64,000 nt of DNA from Macrotrachela quadricornifera (taxonomy: Eukaryota; Rotifera; Eurotatoria; Philodinida; Philodinidae), in the NCBI GenBank assembly GCA_022393335.1, contig JAJEKB010020682.1, positions 339,116-403,115 on the forward strand. Direction: 5' to 3'. Positions 12,570 to 22,614 of the stretch are shown one piece after another. Below the pieces are notes generated by a model. It did no database searches, was not told where the DNA came from, and worked only from the letters and a program-made list of their open reading frames with translations. Position numbers and translations under genes: made by a program. Within the stretch, counting starts at the first letter, position 1. The number at the start of each line of letters is the position of its first letter.

Positions 12570-13530
12570 ATATAGCAGCCTTTTAGGATCTATGACGGCT
12601 CCAATAACATAGTTCTTGAGAACCAATGTGTACACCCATATTATAGCTCTTGAGGACTCTTGGATACTGGTGGCGTCGTCAGACTACTAGCGCTCCTCTT
12701 GTTTTTTTTGGGAGGGGGGAGGCCCTGAAAGGTAGCGCCACCTATACACACGCTAGATTTTCAAGGATGCGTGAGACTATTAGAGTCACTAGGGGTGGAA
12801 ATAGAACACCTGCTTGCCCCTTGTTCTAGAGAGAGCAATAGACGGTACCGCTACCCTATTGACACTGTGTGTTATTCATAACATGATGTGCATATAGGTC
12901 GCGCCACCTTCCACTACCCCCCCCCCCCAAAAAAAAACAAGAGGGGCTCTAGTGGTCTGGCGCCGCCACTATTGGATACCTCTATATAATAACTCTTGAA
13001 GACGCACGAATACCCCAATATAGTAGCTCTTGACGATTTATAACTACCCATCTATCATACGTCTTGAAGACCTATGGCCTCTCCCATATAGTAGTCCTTG
13101 GATATCTAAGGGTACCCTGATATAGTAGCGCTTGGCGACCTATGGGTACCCCTATAGAGTAGCTCTCGAGGACCTAAGGCTACCCCTATATAGTAGCTCT
13201 TGAGGATCCAAGGATGCCCTACAGGACCTACGGGTACGCCCATATAGTAGGCTAAAGGATCCATCAGTACCTCTATATGGTAGCTCTTGGAACTTAAGAT
13301 TACCCAGATAGAGTAATCCCATTAGGACGTATAGGTACCCCCATGTAGTAGTCTTTGATGACCTAGGGGTACCCCCATATCGTAGCCCTTAGGACTCATG
13401 GGTACCCCTATATGGTAGCTCTTGAGGACTTAAGGCTACCACTATATAGTAGCCCTTGAGGACCTAAGGGTACCCTCACAAAGTAGCTCTTAAGGACTGG
13501 AGGGTGCTCTCATGTAGTATCCATTTGGGA
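12570..13530 (-). repeat. 34-bp tandem array, right arm of the foldback
   Basis: Mirror-image counterpart of the array at 9922-10865, with units such as TAGTAGCTCTTGAGGACC. It is interrupted by a 304-bp MITE at 12668-12971, so about 19 units remain. Sequence drift between the arms shows the palindrome is not newly formed. Confidence 0.82.
12660..12979. mobile_element. 304-bp hAT-like MITE inside the 34-bp array
   Basis: The element at 12668-12971 has inverted ends TGGTGGCGTCG and TAGTGGCGGCG (read inward), continuing for more than 40 bp and including CTCTTGTTTTTTTT next to a G/C run. It is flanked by the 8-bp direct repeat TTGGATAC (12660-12667, 12972-12979). Removing it restores a continuous tandem unit. 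There is no coding capacity. Confidence 0.88.
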
Positions 13531-13802
13531 CCCACAAAAGTAAATAGTAAATAAAATATTTATTTTACTGATTTACTTTTTTCAAAAAGTAAGAGTAAAG
13601 TGCCACTCCTAGTGTGAATCTTGATTTTTCCATGAAAAAATGCGAAATTAAGCGATACATGATTGTTGTTTATATGTTAATTAATTAACTATAAATTAAC
13701 GGCTAACTAAAAATCGTTAACGTTAATATTAACGCTAACGATTCGTAGCTAATTAACGACATTAATTAGCTCGCGTTAAATTAAATAGTCCACGCCAACG
13801 TT

Positions 13803-13987
13803 GAAGTACGAATGAAGTATCATGAAGTACGAGTGAAGTATCGTGAAGTACGAGTGAAGTACGGTGAAGTACAGGTGAAGTACGAGTGAAGTACGAGTGA
13901 AGTACGAGTGAAGTACAAGTGAAGTACGGTGAAGTACGGTGAAGTACGAGTGAAGTACGTATGAAGTACAAGTGAAGTACGTGAAGT
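13803..13987 (-). repeat. GAAGTAC motif array, right arm
   Basis: Reiterated GAAGTAC separated by GAGT, GGT, AGGT, AAGT and similar spacers. The core motif is nearly its own complement through GTAC, so the two arms read alike on the same strand. The minus-strand open frames here (rich in YFTRTSLVLH-type repeats) are artefacts of the array. Confidence 0.85.
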
Positions 13988-14128
13988 CGCGCTTTTTCCC
14001 CCTTGCCACCACCACTACTACTACTCGTTTAATAGATTAATCGTTGGACCGGCCACCGTTGCAGCCTAGGCCATGAGGAGCTATAGGCCCTTTATGTGGT
14101 AGCCGATGAGGTCCTTTGATAAACCTCT

Positions 14129-15059
14129 ATACGTAAGGCGTTCAAGAAGTATTCGGACTGATTCTATTTAAAAACAATAAGAAGCGCTGCTGTATTTGTG
14201 TTATTTTCTGCATTTAGATCACACACTCCTCTATCTATAGACATCACAAGCTAAGTTAAATTACACATACGAAAATGTCGAAACAGATTTTGGGCCACTG
14301 TTTACACACTGACAGAAAACCAAAAGCTTTGAGCATCGCTCAGTGATAGATTTTTTTTGCTCTGGGAGCCCATGTCTCATTCAATATTTATGAATATATA
14401 ATGACAGTGTATGATGATCGATTATCTATCATTTACTACAGTTGCCAAATGGGATCGTTTTGTGACGACGGATTATCATTCATTGTTAATAATCCATATT
14501 GTGAATAGCATAACTCTTAAAACCTTTTAGAAGCTCGATGATCAAAGATAGTCGAACCTCATCTGGATAAATAACAGACACTATCAGCTTTCCAAATCTA
14601 TAGCGCATAGTGTTTCATATGATCAATTACATATGGCCTAAGGTAGATCACAAAAATGTCACATTCTCTAACAGTATGTGAACAACGTATCCATTATACC
14701 TCAATCCATCATTAAAAGTTAGTTATTCATCTTTAGAACGACAAGTCCATTCATATATCGTAGTATGTGATAGAGCAGTATTACTGGAAATTGTCATCAT
14801 ACATTCCTAGATAGTGGATGGCAACTAGCCTTTCAAAGCCCAAAACTTTGCCCAAGTTTTTAATTTTTCATCAGTGTATATACAATGGCCCAAAAGCTAT
14901 TTCGATGTTTTCGTATACATGTGTAGTTTCAACTTAGCTTGCAATGTCTATAGATAGAGGAGTGTATGAACTACATGCAAACAATAATACAAAAACAGCA
15001 GCACTTCTTATTGCTTTTAAATAGGATCAGTCCGAATACTCTTTGAATGCCCTACGTAT
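14129..15059. mobile_element. 0.93-kb palindromic element right of the large foldback
   Basis: Inverted arms of about 200 bp (14129-14330 and 14850-15059) begin ATACGTAAGGC and ATACGTAGGGC (read inward). They share GTATTCGGACTGAT, an AAAACAATAAGAAG stretch and CTCCTCTATCTATAGACAT. The 500-bp centre shows no gene. Flanking sequence belongs to the 34-bp repeat family, so it appears inserted in an older repeat arm. I could not identify a target duplication. Confidence 0.75.
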
Positions 15060-15200
15060 GATAGTCCATGAAAACCTATGGACAGCCCCATATGTTTGAC
15101 CTTGGGATCTATGGCATCAATTCATTCAAAACGAGCTGTTGAAGCAGAGTTACAGTTCGTTTGAACAGAATTCGTGAACCTGAGCTGGTCGATCCCTAAT

Positions 15201-15560
15201 AATAATCCCTTTAAAAAAAAGTTTATTAGCTTTAGAAATCCTTTCATTTACCCTTTTAGAGTTTATTAGCCTTTCATATAATCTTTTAGATCATAAACCA
15301 TAACATGTGTAAGAGCAATAATATATACCTTCGACGAGTTTATTAATTTCACAAACACTTTAGAAAAGAATTTTTACATTACGATTACTTATAAAGAATA
15401 TATTACTTCTCATACACATGTTATGGTTTATTAAAATGCAACGCATAAAACACCATTTTAAAGTTTTATTATTCAAAATGTCATATGAAAGGTTAATAAA
15501 CTCTAAAAGAGTAGATGAAATGATTTATAAAGCTAATAAACATTTTTGAAGGGATTATTA
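15201..15560. mobile_element. 360-bp palindromic MITE rich in GTTTATTAGC motifs
   Basis: Ends AATAATCCCTT and its inverse, with arms (about 15201-15320, 15405-15560) built from GTTTATTAGC, CTTTTAGAGTTTATTA and CATAACATGTG segments. No coding potential. It is the last insertion before the EF-hand gene in block A. Confidence 0.75.
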
Positions 15561-16156
15561 TTCTATACCAATCTTTTTTTATTTTATAGTCGTGATTTTA
15601 TTAGAGACAAGTAAAATATCACTCTAAAATAACTTATCATATTCAAATCGACACGATTCTGATTTTTACTTGTGAATTTTAGCGAAAATACTTATCGTAG
15701 CTCTGATAGTAAGAATAATCACTAGATAGGGTAGATTAATGTGGCTCATGTCAAGTTAACCTCCAAATTCTTTTGTCTTAACAAATTAATGTCAGAAAGT
15801 GTGTCCTAATAAGATTTATCTCGATTGAAGAATAACTTTCACACGTCATGTACTACTACAGAAAGTGTAAATACCGTCTTTTCATTTGCGCAAATAAAAT
15901 CAAAAATACATTGTCTTAATTAGTTCACCAATTCTGTTGTAACTGAGTTATAAATTCTTAGTTCAAGCTGTGTGATTAGTAGAATTCATATAGTCAGAGA
16001 AAAATTTGATTATATATATTTTTTTATGATCACTATTAATGAATTTTGAAATACTAAAAAGGTCGATATTTTCGTTTTTTGTTTTTTATAGTTTTATCTT
16101 CTTACTTATTTTAGGATGATTTAAATTGAATTTTATTTTTATTATTTTTTATTTAG
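15561..16156 (+). other. 5' region of EF-hand gene copy A, first exon not found
   Basis: No open frame. The last about 60 bp (TTATTTTAG ... TATTTAG) match the same place in block B (about 41990-42051) and look like an intron end. A one-base length difference between copies would break the frame here, as expected for non-coding sequence. The first exon and promoter should lie in this stretch or be separated from it by the insertion island. Confidence 0.4.
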
Positions 16157-17322
16157 TTGTTCAGCAACTGATTGATTCGAACATAGAAAAAGCACCTACT
16201 GTATCTAAGGAAAATGTTACTGTATTTCAACATTTTGTTGAAACAGGTTCAAAACCATCCTTAATTCCAGAATGTGCTTCGGACCTAAAATTAAATGATA
16301 TTAAAGAAAAACTTAGAGATTTTTTCGTTGCCAATGATATGGATAATGATGGTTTTATGTCATTAGAAGAATTTATATCATTTTTAATAAATTTAAATTT
16401 AAGAATGAATGACAAAGAAGTGAGAGCATTATTTAAAGAAATCAATAAAAAACATACCGATAAAATAACATTTCAAGAATTTTTTAATTATTATGAAGAA
16501 ATGATAAATGGAAAAAAAACCAAACCTACACAATCGGAAACAGATTTATTGTCAGCATTTTTAAAAGCTGATAGAGATGGTAAATGTACATTAGGTGGTA
16601 TCTCACAACTTATTAATAAACGTTGGGAAAAATTTAACAATTTTAAACGTGATGGTAAAACTGGGAAATTAGTTATGGTCGGTGGTGAAGAAGCTAAAGA
16701 TATTTTACCAGGTGAATATAGTCTTGTTGACCTTATCACATGGTCCGATATTTCACCACAAGGTGCCTTACCAAAACTTGTTAAAATTCCAAATGTTCGT
16801 TGGATAAAAAGTGATAATCCAAAAAATAAATCAGGTGAACTTGTATTTCCATGTGATTATGTTGATCCACGTTTACCAGTTGAAATTGGAACAAATGATA
16901 AATTAGCATATTATGGATGTTGTCTTGCTAATGAAAGTCAAGTGAAAGTATCATTATTACATCGTCATGCCATTCAAGATTTTACATATTTGGATAATTA
17001 TTATAATGATTTTGTTAAAGGAAGAGCTGGTCTGGAAAGACATGAATTTGCTCATCTAGATTGTCCAACTCAAGAAAATTGCGGCTATTTTATATTGGGA
17101 AAATTTTCTGATCAAAATGAAAATGAATTACATTTAACAGCATTTAAAATTCCATTAAAACATACTCTTTATGTACCACCATTAACAATACATTCAAATG
17201 ATTATTTAAGTGGTACATGGCGTACAATGTTATCGGATGCTACTGGCATTGATCATGTTATCCTCGAACGAATGAGACAATCTGGAGGAAAAGACCAAAT
17301 TTCTTTCGATTTTGTAGTTTAA
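16157..17322 (+). CDS. EF-hand protein with cupin-like C-terminal domain, copy A (5' exon missing)
   Basis: The exon opens after a TATTTAG acceptor and codes for VVQQLIDS..., ending at TAA 17320-17322, about 388 residues. No ATG suits the 5' end. The upstream start sometimes assumed is a TTG inside the intron, so this is the 3' exon of a longer gene. Residues about 65-100 hold a canonical EF-hand loop (DMDNDGFMSLEE), followed by a degenerate loop (NKKHTDKITFQE) and an EF-like DRDGKC segment. The C-terminal 200 residues contain LLHRHAIQDF, GLERHEFAHLDCP and a final VPPLTIHSND segment, suggesting a beta-barrel with histidine ligands like a cupin, although I do not recognise a named family. It would be a calcium-responsive, possibly metal-binding protein of unknown function. 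The paralogue is 42052-43223. Confidence 0.75.
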
Positions 17323-17839
17323 CATTTGATTAAGTGAAATCTTTTAAATTAACTTTGATCAATTATATTAATTTACTCTTCATAATTTTTATTGAAATAT
17401 ATTTAGTCGAGAAAAATAACTGTAGATTCTTTTTTGTTTTAAATCTCGATTTTTCATTACTACTTAGCAACTTGAACTCTGACATGTCCGTTTATAAAGG
17501 CTATAATTTATTACTCATTTGATGTCTATATAGACTTCAAATTGATAAAATGTCAGAGAAACACGCGTGTATTTGCAAAAAAAATTTTAAATCACCATAG
17601 ACCATGCATTATCATGCAAATTATATGATATATTTTCACTTTTTGCATGTCAATACACGCATAGAGTTGCGTTTCGTAAGTACATAGACGAAAACACAAA
17701 TTTTGAAATTTTTTAGTAAATTATGCATGAAATCTGCTCATGTAGATACTTGCATGTTCATACAAAATATACGTCTTACACGAAAATGATAAAACATTAT
17801 CTTCCTAAACCTGCAAAATTGTAAGATATTTTCTAAATT
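17323..17839. other. 3' flank of EF-hand gene copy A
   Basis: The first about 200 bp align with the flank after block B's EF-hand gene (43224-43440), and then similarity ends. The rest is AT-rich with several GCATG-type words and no gene. Confidence 0.5.
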
Positions 17840-18260
17840 CTATATGTTAACGCCAGAATTGTCAGAAGAACTTCTATATATTCAGATAACTTTTGTTGAT
17901 GCTCTTCGACGAAATAAGAGAAATTTCACCAGATCTTCAGTCTGATTTTCATCATGATAAGATTATCGACAATGATCAAAAGAAAAAATCGAAAATCATC
18001 TTATATTACAACAGTACAAAAGATGGCAGTTTAAGTTATAATTCTGTTAAATCTCATTTAAATTCATGGTAATAAAAAATCACAAGCACTTCAAATAAAT
18101 ATTCGAATGGTTCTAAAAATAATTCGGCAAACTATTATTATTTCACGATCTGATACGATTTTAACAAGTGGTGTCCGATGCCTTTGACAAATTTATCATT
18201 CACTGAACAAATTGCGACATTCTACAGTGTTCAAATCATCCTACCCCATCACACGTAATA
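17840..18260 (+). pseudogene. piggyBac-like transposase remnant (C-terminal part)
   Basis: A broken reading frame carries piggyBac landmarks: an NKR segment after the transposase core, then KSKIILYYNSTKDGSLSYN (the family's ILxYNxTKxGVD region), and a C-terminal stretch equivalent to the cysteine-rich end. It matches the reverse complement of 43610-43930, where more of the gene is preserved. Stops and frame changes show it is dead. No TTAA-flanked ends were found. Confidence 0.65.
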
Positions 18261-18300
18261 GTCTGAAAAAATGCATGTAAATGTAATATTATCGTTATGT

Positions 18301-19490
18301 GTTTTTTTTTTCAACTAATTTATTGTTCCCGAGAGACAGGGTTAACATATAAACTTCAAATACATAAAAAAAATAAAAATAAAATACTAATAGTAATAAA
18401 TAAAACTTCAACAGAAAAACGAGATGCTGGAATGATATATAAAGGAATATGATCTGCAGTTAATATACTGTTTTAGTTATAAGAATATCACCGGTAATAA
18501 TACAAACTATAAGTAAAAACTATTCTTCTATCCTGATTAGTCGAGTTTAGTTTAGAGCAGTTAAATATCAATTAGTACACTAATAAAATAGTTTGTATAA
18601 TTAATTAAATGGGACTACAGTGGAATTATATATTTAACTATGAAATCTTTCAAATCATTTATAGATGTGTGGTAGTAATTAAGTTATTTTTCATGACACA
18701 CGAAAAAATCGAAAAGATCTAAATACATATGTGTAGCTCTATTTGCTAATCTTTTCGCGAATTTACTGTTTTTTCTAAAGTTCATGCTTTTGTAATATAA
18801 ATGTTTTCGTTCAGGAGATGTAGCTATCATGTATGCTTCAAAAATCTCATCAAAAATTTGTTGCTTCATTTGATTCATCAAGATGGTGTTTCATTTTTTT
18901 CCAATAAGTGAAAATATAATCTGTAATCGTTTTTTCCTTACTTAAAACTAAGGTAACATGATCGTTCCACCCCCATAATGAGTAGACTATTTGCAGTCCT
19001 GAATTGTATACGTTTTCAATGTTTCTCTTGTGTTTTTCTATCAAAAGGAACCATAAACTAAACAATCAAATAAAATGTGGAAGAGCAAATGTTAGAAATA
19101 ATAATCGTCTTATCGTAATTTCCTTTCGTGGTAAATTCTTATAAATTTTCTTCAATCCATAATATATATTCCGGATTTTCGCTAAACGTGATTGAATGTA
19201 ATTACCCCATCCTAATTTGCATCTAATTTCAACTCCATGGTATTTAAAGAATGAAATGAATTTGAGCTTTTGTTTCCGAAAATATATCTTAGGGTATTCA
19301 GGAGCAACAGCGTTATGAAACAGCATAACCTTTGTCTTGTTCACATTTACTGGTAATAAAATATTATCAGAAAATTTTTCAAGTGCATGTATAGCTATTT
19401 TAGCTTTCTCTTCAATTTCGATTATATTCTCAGATAGTTTTTTCTCTAAAGAACCTTTTATGATTATTACAGTAGTGTCAAACTTGAAAG
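18301..19490 (-). pseudogene. Truncated LINE (non-LTR) reverse transcriptase relic
   Basis: Three minus-strand frames read in order, 19500 to 19066, 19065 to 18850 and 18881 to 18684. They resemble the end of a non-LTR reverse transcriptase: a worn YADD-type box (FDTTVIII), the thumb-proximal VNKTKVMLF, FFKYHGVEI and LGWGNYI, and a conserved tail with YNSGLQIVYSLWGW. Frameshifts separate the pieces. A T-run at 18302-18311 corresponds to a poly(A) tail on the minus strand, marking the 3' end beside the piggyBac relic. The 5' side stops at a foldback element just upstream of the YADD box. The clade was not determined. Confidence 0.75.
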
Positions 19491-19690
19491 TTGAATTCAA
19501 GTATTCAAGTATTCAAGTATTCAACTATGCAAGTATTCAATCAACCTCAGCTGCCCTTGTGTAGTGCTGCTACGCCCTCACCTGCAGGCGGCTCTGTGAG
19601 GTTCTGCGCTCCCAATGCCTCCCCTCTCCCTCTTCGAATACTTGAATAGTTGAATAGTTGAATACTTAAATTCAAGTTTCAAGTATTACA
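19481..19690. mobile_element. Foldback element with CAAGTATTCAA motifs
   Basis: Inverted arms built of CAAGTATTCAAGTATTCAA on the left and the inverse TTGAATACTT/TTGAATAGTTGAA on the right flank a GC-richer centre with CACCTGCAGGCGG. It abuts and truncates the LINE reverse transcriptase relic. Similar ATTCAACTTTT-type arms occur at 51344-51860. Confidence 0.7.
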
Positions 19691-20408
19691 TATATGGATT
19701 TCGTATGGAGATAAGCAAATAGTTATAATCCACTTCTACCTATCTCTGTATGGTTTCATCGGAACTAAAAGTACTAGCTAGGAAAAACACAGTCATGACA
19801 TCATGAATCACCGCCATCGAATCTAATCTTGCTGAATCATGTTCTAACTCTTTTTTCCTTTTCTTATTTTTCCATTGTTTCCATATAAGCACTTCAGAGT
19901 GTCACATATTTAATAAATACCTAAACAAAAAAAATATTAATGTTATTCGAAAACGACTACATTATGTTTCACAAGAAATTCAAGGACTGAACTCAAACAG
20001 TAATATTACCTTTTTCTTTAATTGACATCTTTATTACTGACGTTTGCCTTTTAGTTTTTCACTGTGTTTAAAGCTGTTCCTTTGATTTTTCTCTTAATAA
20101 ATTTGTGATAGATTTAAGCCAAAACAAAAATATGAGTTATATTCACATAGTTGCTGGAGAAAAATAAAAAATCAACATGCAAGCAATTCATTACCTTGAA
20201 TAAAGCAGATAAAGAACGTAATATGTAGTTGGTCCTATGAGACCTTCAAATTTCATTGTTTGTCTAACATATTTGCATTTCTGCACGTGGAGAAAAAAAA
20301 TTGCACCATCAAAATAAATTTCATAATACAACGTATACAAACGAACATTTAAAAAGAAACAGACTATTTTAGACAGCGCACACACGCAATTCGAAGAAAA
20401 CAGTATCA
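19691..20408. other. Intergenic region, nothing recognised
   Basis: AT-rich DNA between the foldback and the F-box exon. The minus-strand frame 20191-20523 overlaps the F-box exon in antisense and is not credible as a gene. Confidence 0.4.
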
Positions 20409-22614
20409 ATGTCGAACAAAATGAATTTATCATTGCATACACTACCGGTCGAACTGGTTTATAGAATTCTCGACCATCTCGATCAACTAACAATTCTACT
20501 ATCGTGTCGTAACGACTGCACAAAACTAAATACCATTACAGACACATATCATCGATACCAGGTAATCTTTATTTCTATGATAAAATCATATATTTATTAT
20601 CTTTCAAATAATGTTGTATTTTTATCTCAATGCATTATTTTCCTCCAAACTTTCTATTCCTCATTTCAACAGATAGATTTCATTGGAGAGTATCATATAA
20701 TTTATTGTTTTCGATCGATGAAACGAACTCAGAAGGATATATAAACGTATTGTGGGAAATTCCATGAGCTTATAAAACTCTGAGATATCTTAGGAAATAC
20801 AAAACAGAATCAAGACACTTCTTGAAAGTATTAAAGTTACTATTTTTGATGGTGAAAAAATTAAAAATATCATGTGTGAAATGATTTATAATAACTTGAA
20901 TGTATTCTTTTTTGTTGATATTAGTTTGTAGAAACCACTCATCATACTATTCATGTTCTACTTCGTAAGCAACTATTATAAGGTGAAGTAACAATTGAAG
21001 GTTATAAAATTCGGAACTTTGATAGATCGCAAGAGTATAAGGATATCTTTCTCGGTCTTTTTGCCTAACTACGTTAATTCAACCTGATTTGATATATATA
21101 CAAAAAAAAATTTTTCTTAAGAACTGTTATTGTAACATGGAGCTGAAACACCTCTATGATAATATACTATATTACGATGAATATGATAACTTTGACTATT
21201 ATCAATAAGAATAGGCACTAAAATCAGATTGAAATGGAAGAGGTCAATAAACTGAACACATAGTAAATTCTTTCAAATTTTTCAATTAATGTTAACTATC
21301 ATTGATTAATCAAAAAGCTAGATACCGTTCAATTTTCTATCGATCAATATTACAGGCTTAAATGGATTCGCATATCTAATCTAGAATGTTTATCATTACG
21401 TGTTCTGGGAATTGTACATTCCCCACATAGTCTCATCTGATATTGTTTTACGTAGCTGTCAAACTATAAAATACTGACCGCAAGTAATCAGGATAATGAG
21501 GCTAAACAGATCGTTTATTTTATTATATTATATAAGTTATCATCTTCAATAGCCTGATTTCTAAACTCGCTTAACAATTATCATCTACAAAGTCCATAAA
21601 TCCTCATAAAACATACACTGAGAGACTTGCGAACCACGCGATCTAGCTCATCAAAGTTTCTTAATGATCCCACCTACTGAAAAAATCTTCTTTTGCAAGT
21701 AGCGTTGTTTTAGGCTCCTTCTTAAGAAAAAATGTTCTGCTTTACATACACCTGATTTCTGAAAACATCAACATCTACACTTCTTCCTACATTTTCGTTT
21801 TGTTAAAACCGATCCAAAATATTCTGCAATAAAAACCACACTGTATACCGGGCCACATGTATTATTTCTAAGTAACTTATTTCAACAATAGTCTAGATCA
21901 AATACTTCAATTATACTAATACTGATGACCAACTATGACTCTTTGTTGCTGTAGATAGGTTTCCTTTTGCTAACACTACATTGACAAATATACTTTTACA
22001 GTATCTCGTTAATTTCCTGGCAATATATATTCAACTCAAATCTAATTCATAAAATATTTTAATAATATATATTTGAATACTACTTTTCACAGACATTCAG
22101 CACATTGGACCTCGAAAGCAATCGAATTGGTGATGAAGGAGCATAACATTTAGCCAATGCTTTGGTAAAAAACAAAGTAATATGAATCATATCAATCTTG
22201 TTCTTATCCATCTATGAACTCACCGTTTTACACAGACGCTCATCACATAGGACCACGAGAACAATGAAATTGGTCCACAAGGAGTACAACATTTAGCCAA
22301 TGCATTAGAACAAAATAAAGTAATATGAATCATATCAATCTTCTTCTTATTCATCTATGCACTCACTTTTTTACACAGATACTCATCACATTGGACCTCG
22401 AGGGCAATCAAATTGGTCCACAAGGAGCACAACATTTAGCCAATGCTTTAGAACGAAACAAAGTATTATGAACCATGTTAATCTTCTTCTTAATCACCTG
22501 TGTACCGACTATTTGATACAGACACTCACTGCATTCAGGCTCTCGTCGAATAACATCAATTCTAGTCTAAGACGGCATATTGAGAAAATGATCAAAAACA
22601 ACGCGTCATTTTAG
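20409..22614 (+). pseudogene. Decayed F-box / leucine-rich-repeat gene
   Basis: The first exon (20409-20561) encodes an F-box-like N-terminus, MSNKMNLSLHTLPVELVYRI, ending at a CAG/GTAATC donor. The 3' part consists of NLRC3/RNI-type leucine-rich repeats, one per exon with short introns: 22093-22176, 22236-22319, 22379-22462 and 22522-22614. Their consensus is LDLxxNxIGxxGAQHLANAL. The first repeat has an in-frame TAA in place of a Gln codon and the second has a TAG, so the array is broken. The third and last repeats remain open, ending at TAG 22612-22614. I could not reconstruct the middle (20562-22092). F-box proteins recruit substrates to SCF ubiquitin ligases; this copy is unlikely to work. 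Its 5' exon is related to 50727-50900. Confidence 0.7.

Larger units (their letters stand above)
9446..14013. mobile_element. 4.55-kb hAT-like foldback transposon with 8-bp target duplication
   Basis: The element proper runs 9454-14005. It is flanked by a perfect 8-bp direct repeat CCACCACC (9446-9453 and 14006-14013) and ends in inverted repeats CAAGGGGGAAAAAGCGCG. Each arm contains, from outside inward, a GAAGTAC array, a GTTAAC/TTAACG-rich segment, a unique segment of about 100 bp, and a long array of roughly 34-bp units in mirror orientation. The centre holds further nested insertions. No transposase is visible, so it is non-autonomous. An 8-bp target duplication is typical of hAT elements, but the terminal sequence is not the usual CAG type, so assignment to hAT is an inference. 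Confidence 0.85.

Noticed and set aside
9475..13987. Possible CRISPR-like array in the GAAGTAC and 34-bp repeats
   Set aside because: Units are contiguous, degenerate and lack unique spacers of constant length. They are mirrored in the two arms of a transposon, and the window is eukaryotic.
13762..14015. Minus-strand frames with YFTRTSLVLH-type repeats
   Set aside because: The repetitive peptide simply reflects the GAAGTAC array; no start context or domain.
16126..16156. Start of the EF-hand protein at 16126 (MNFIFIIFYL, possible signal peptide)
   Set aside because: The codon is TTG, and the stretch is absent in frame from block B because of a one-base length difference. It reads as an intron end with a TATTTAG acceptor.
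20191..20523. 110-residue minus-strand frame
   Set aside because: Antisense to the F-box exon and contains no recognisable domain.
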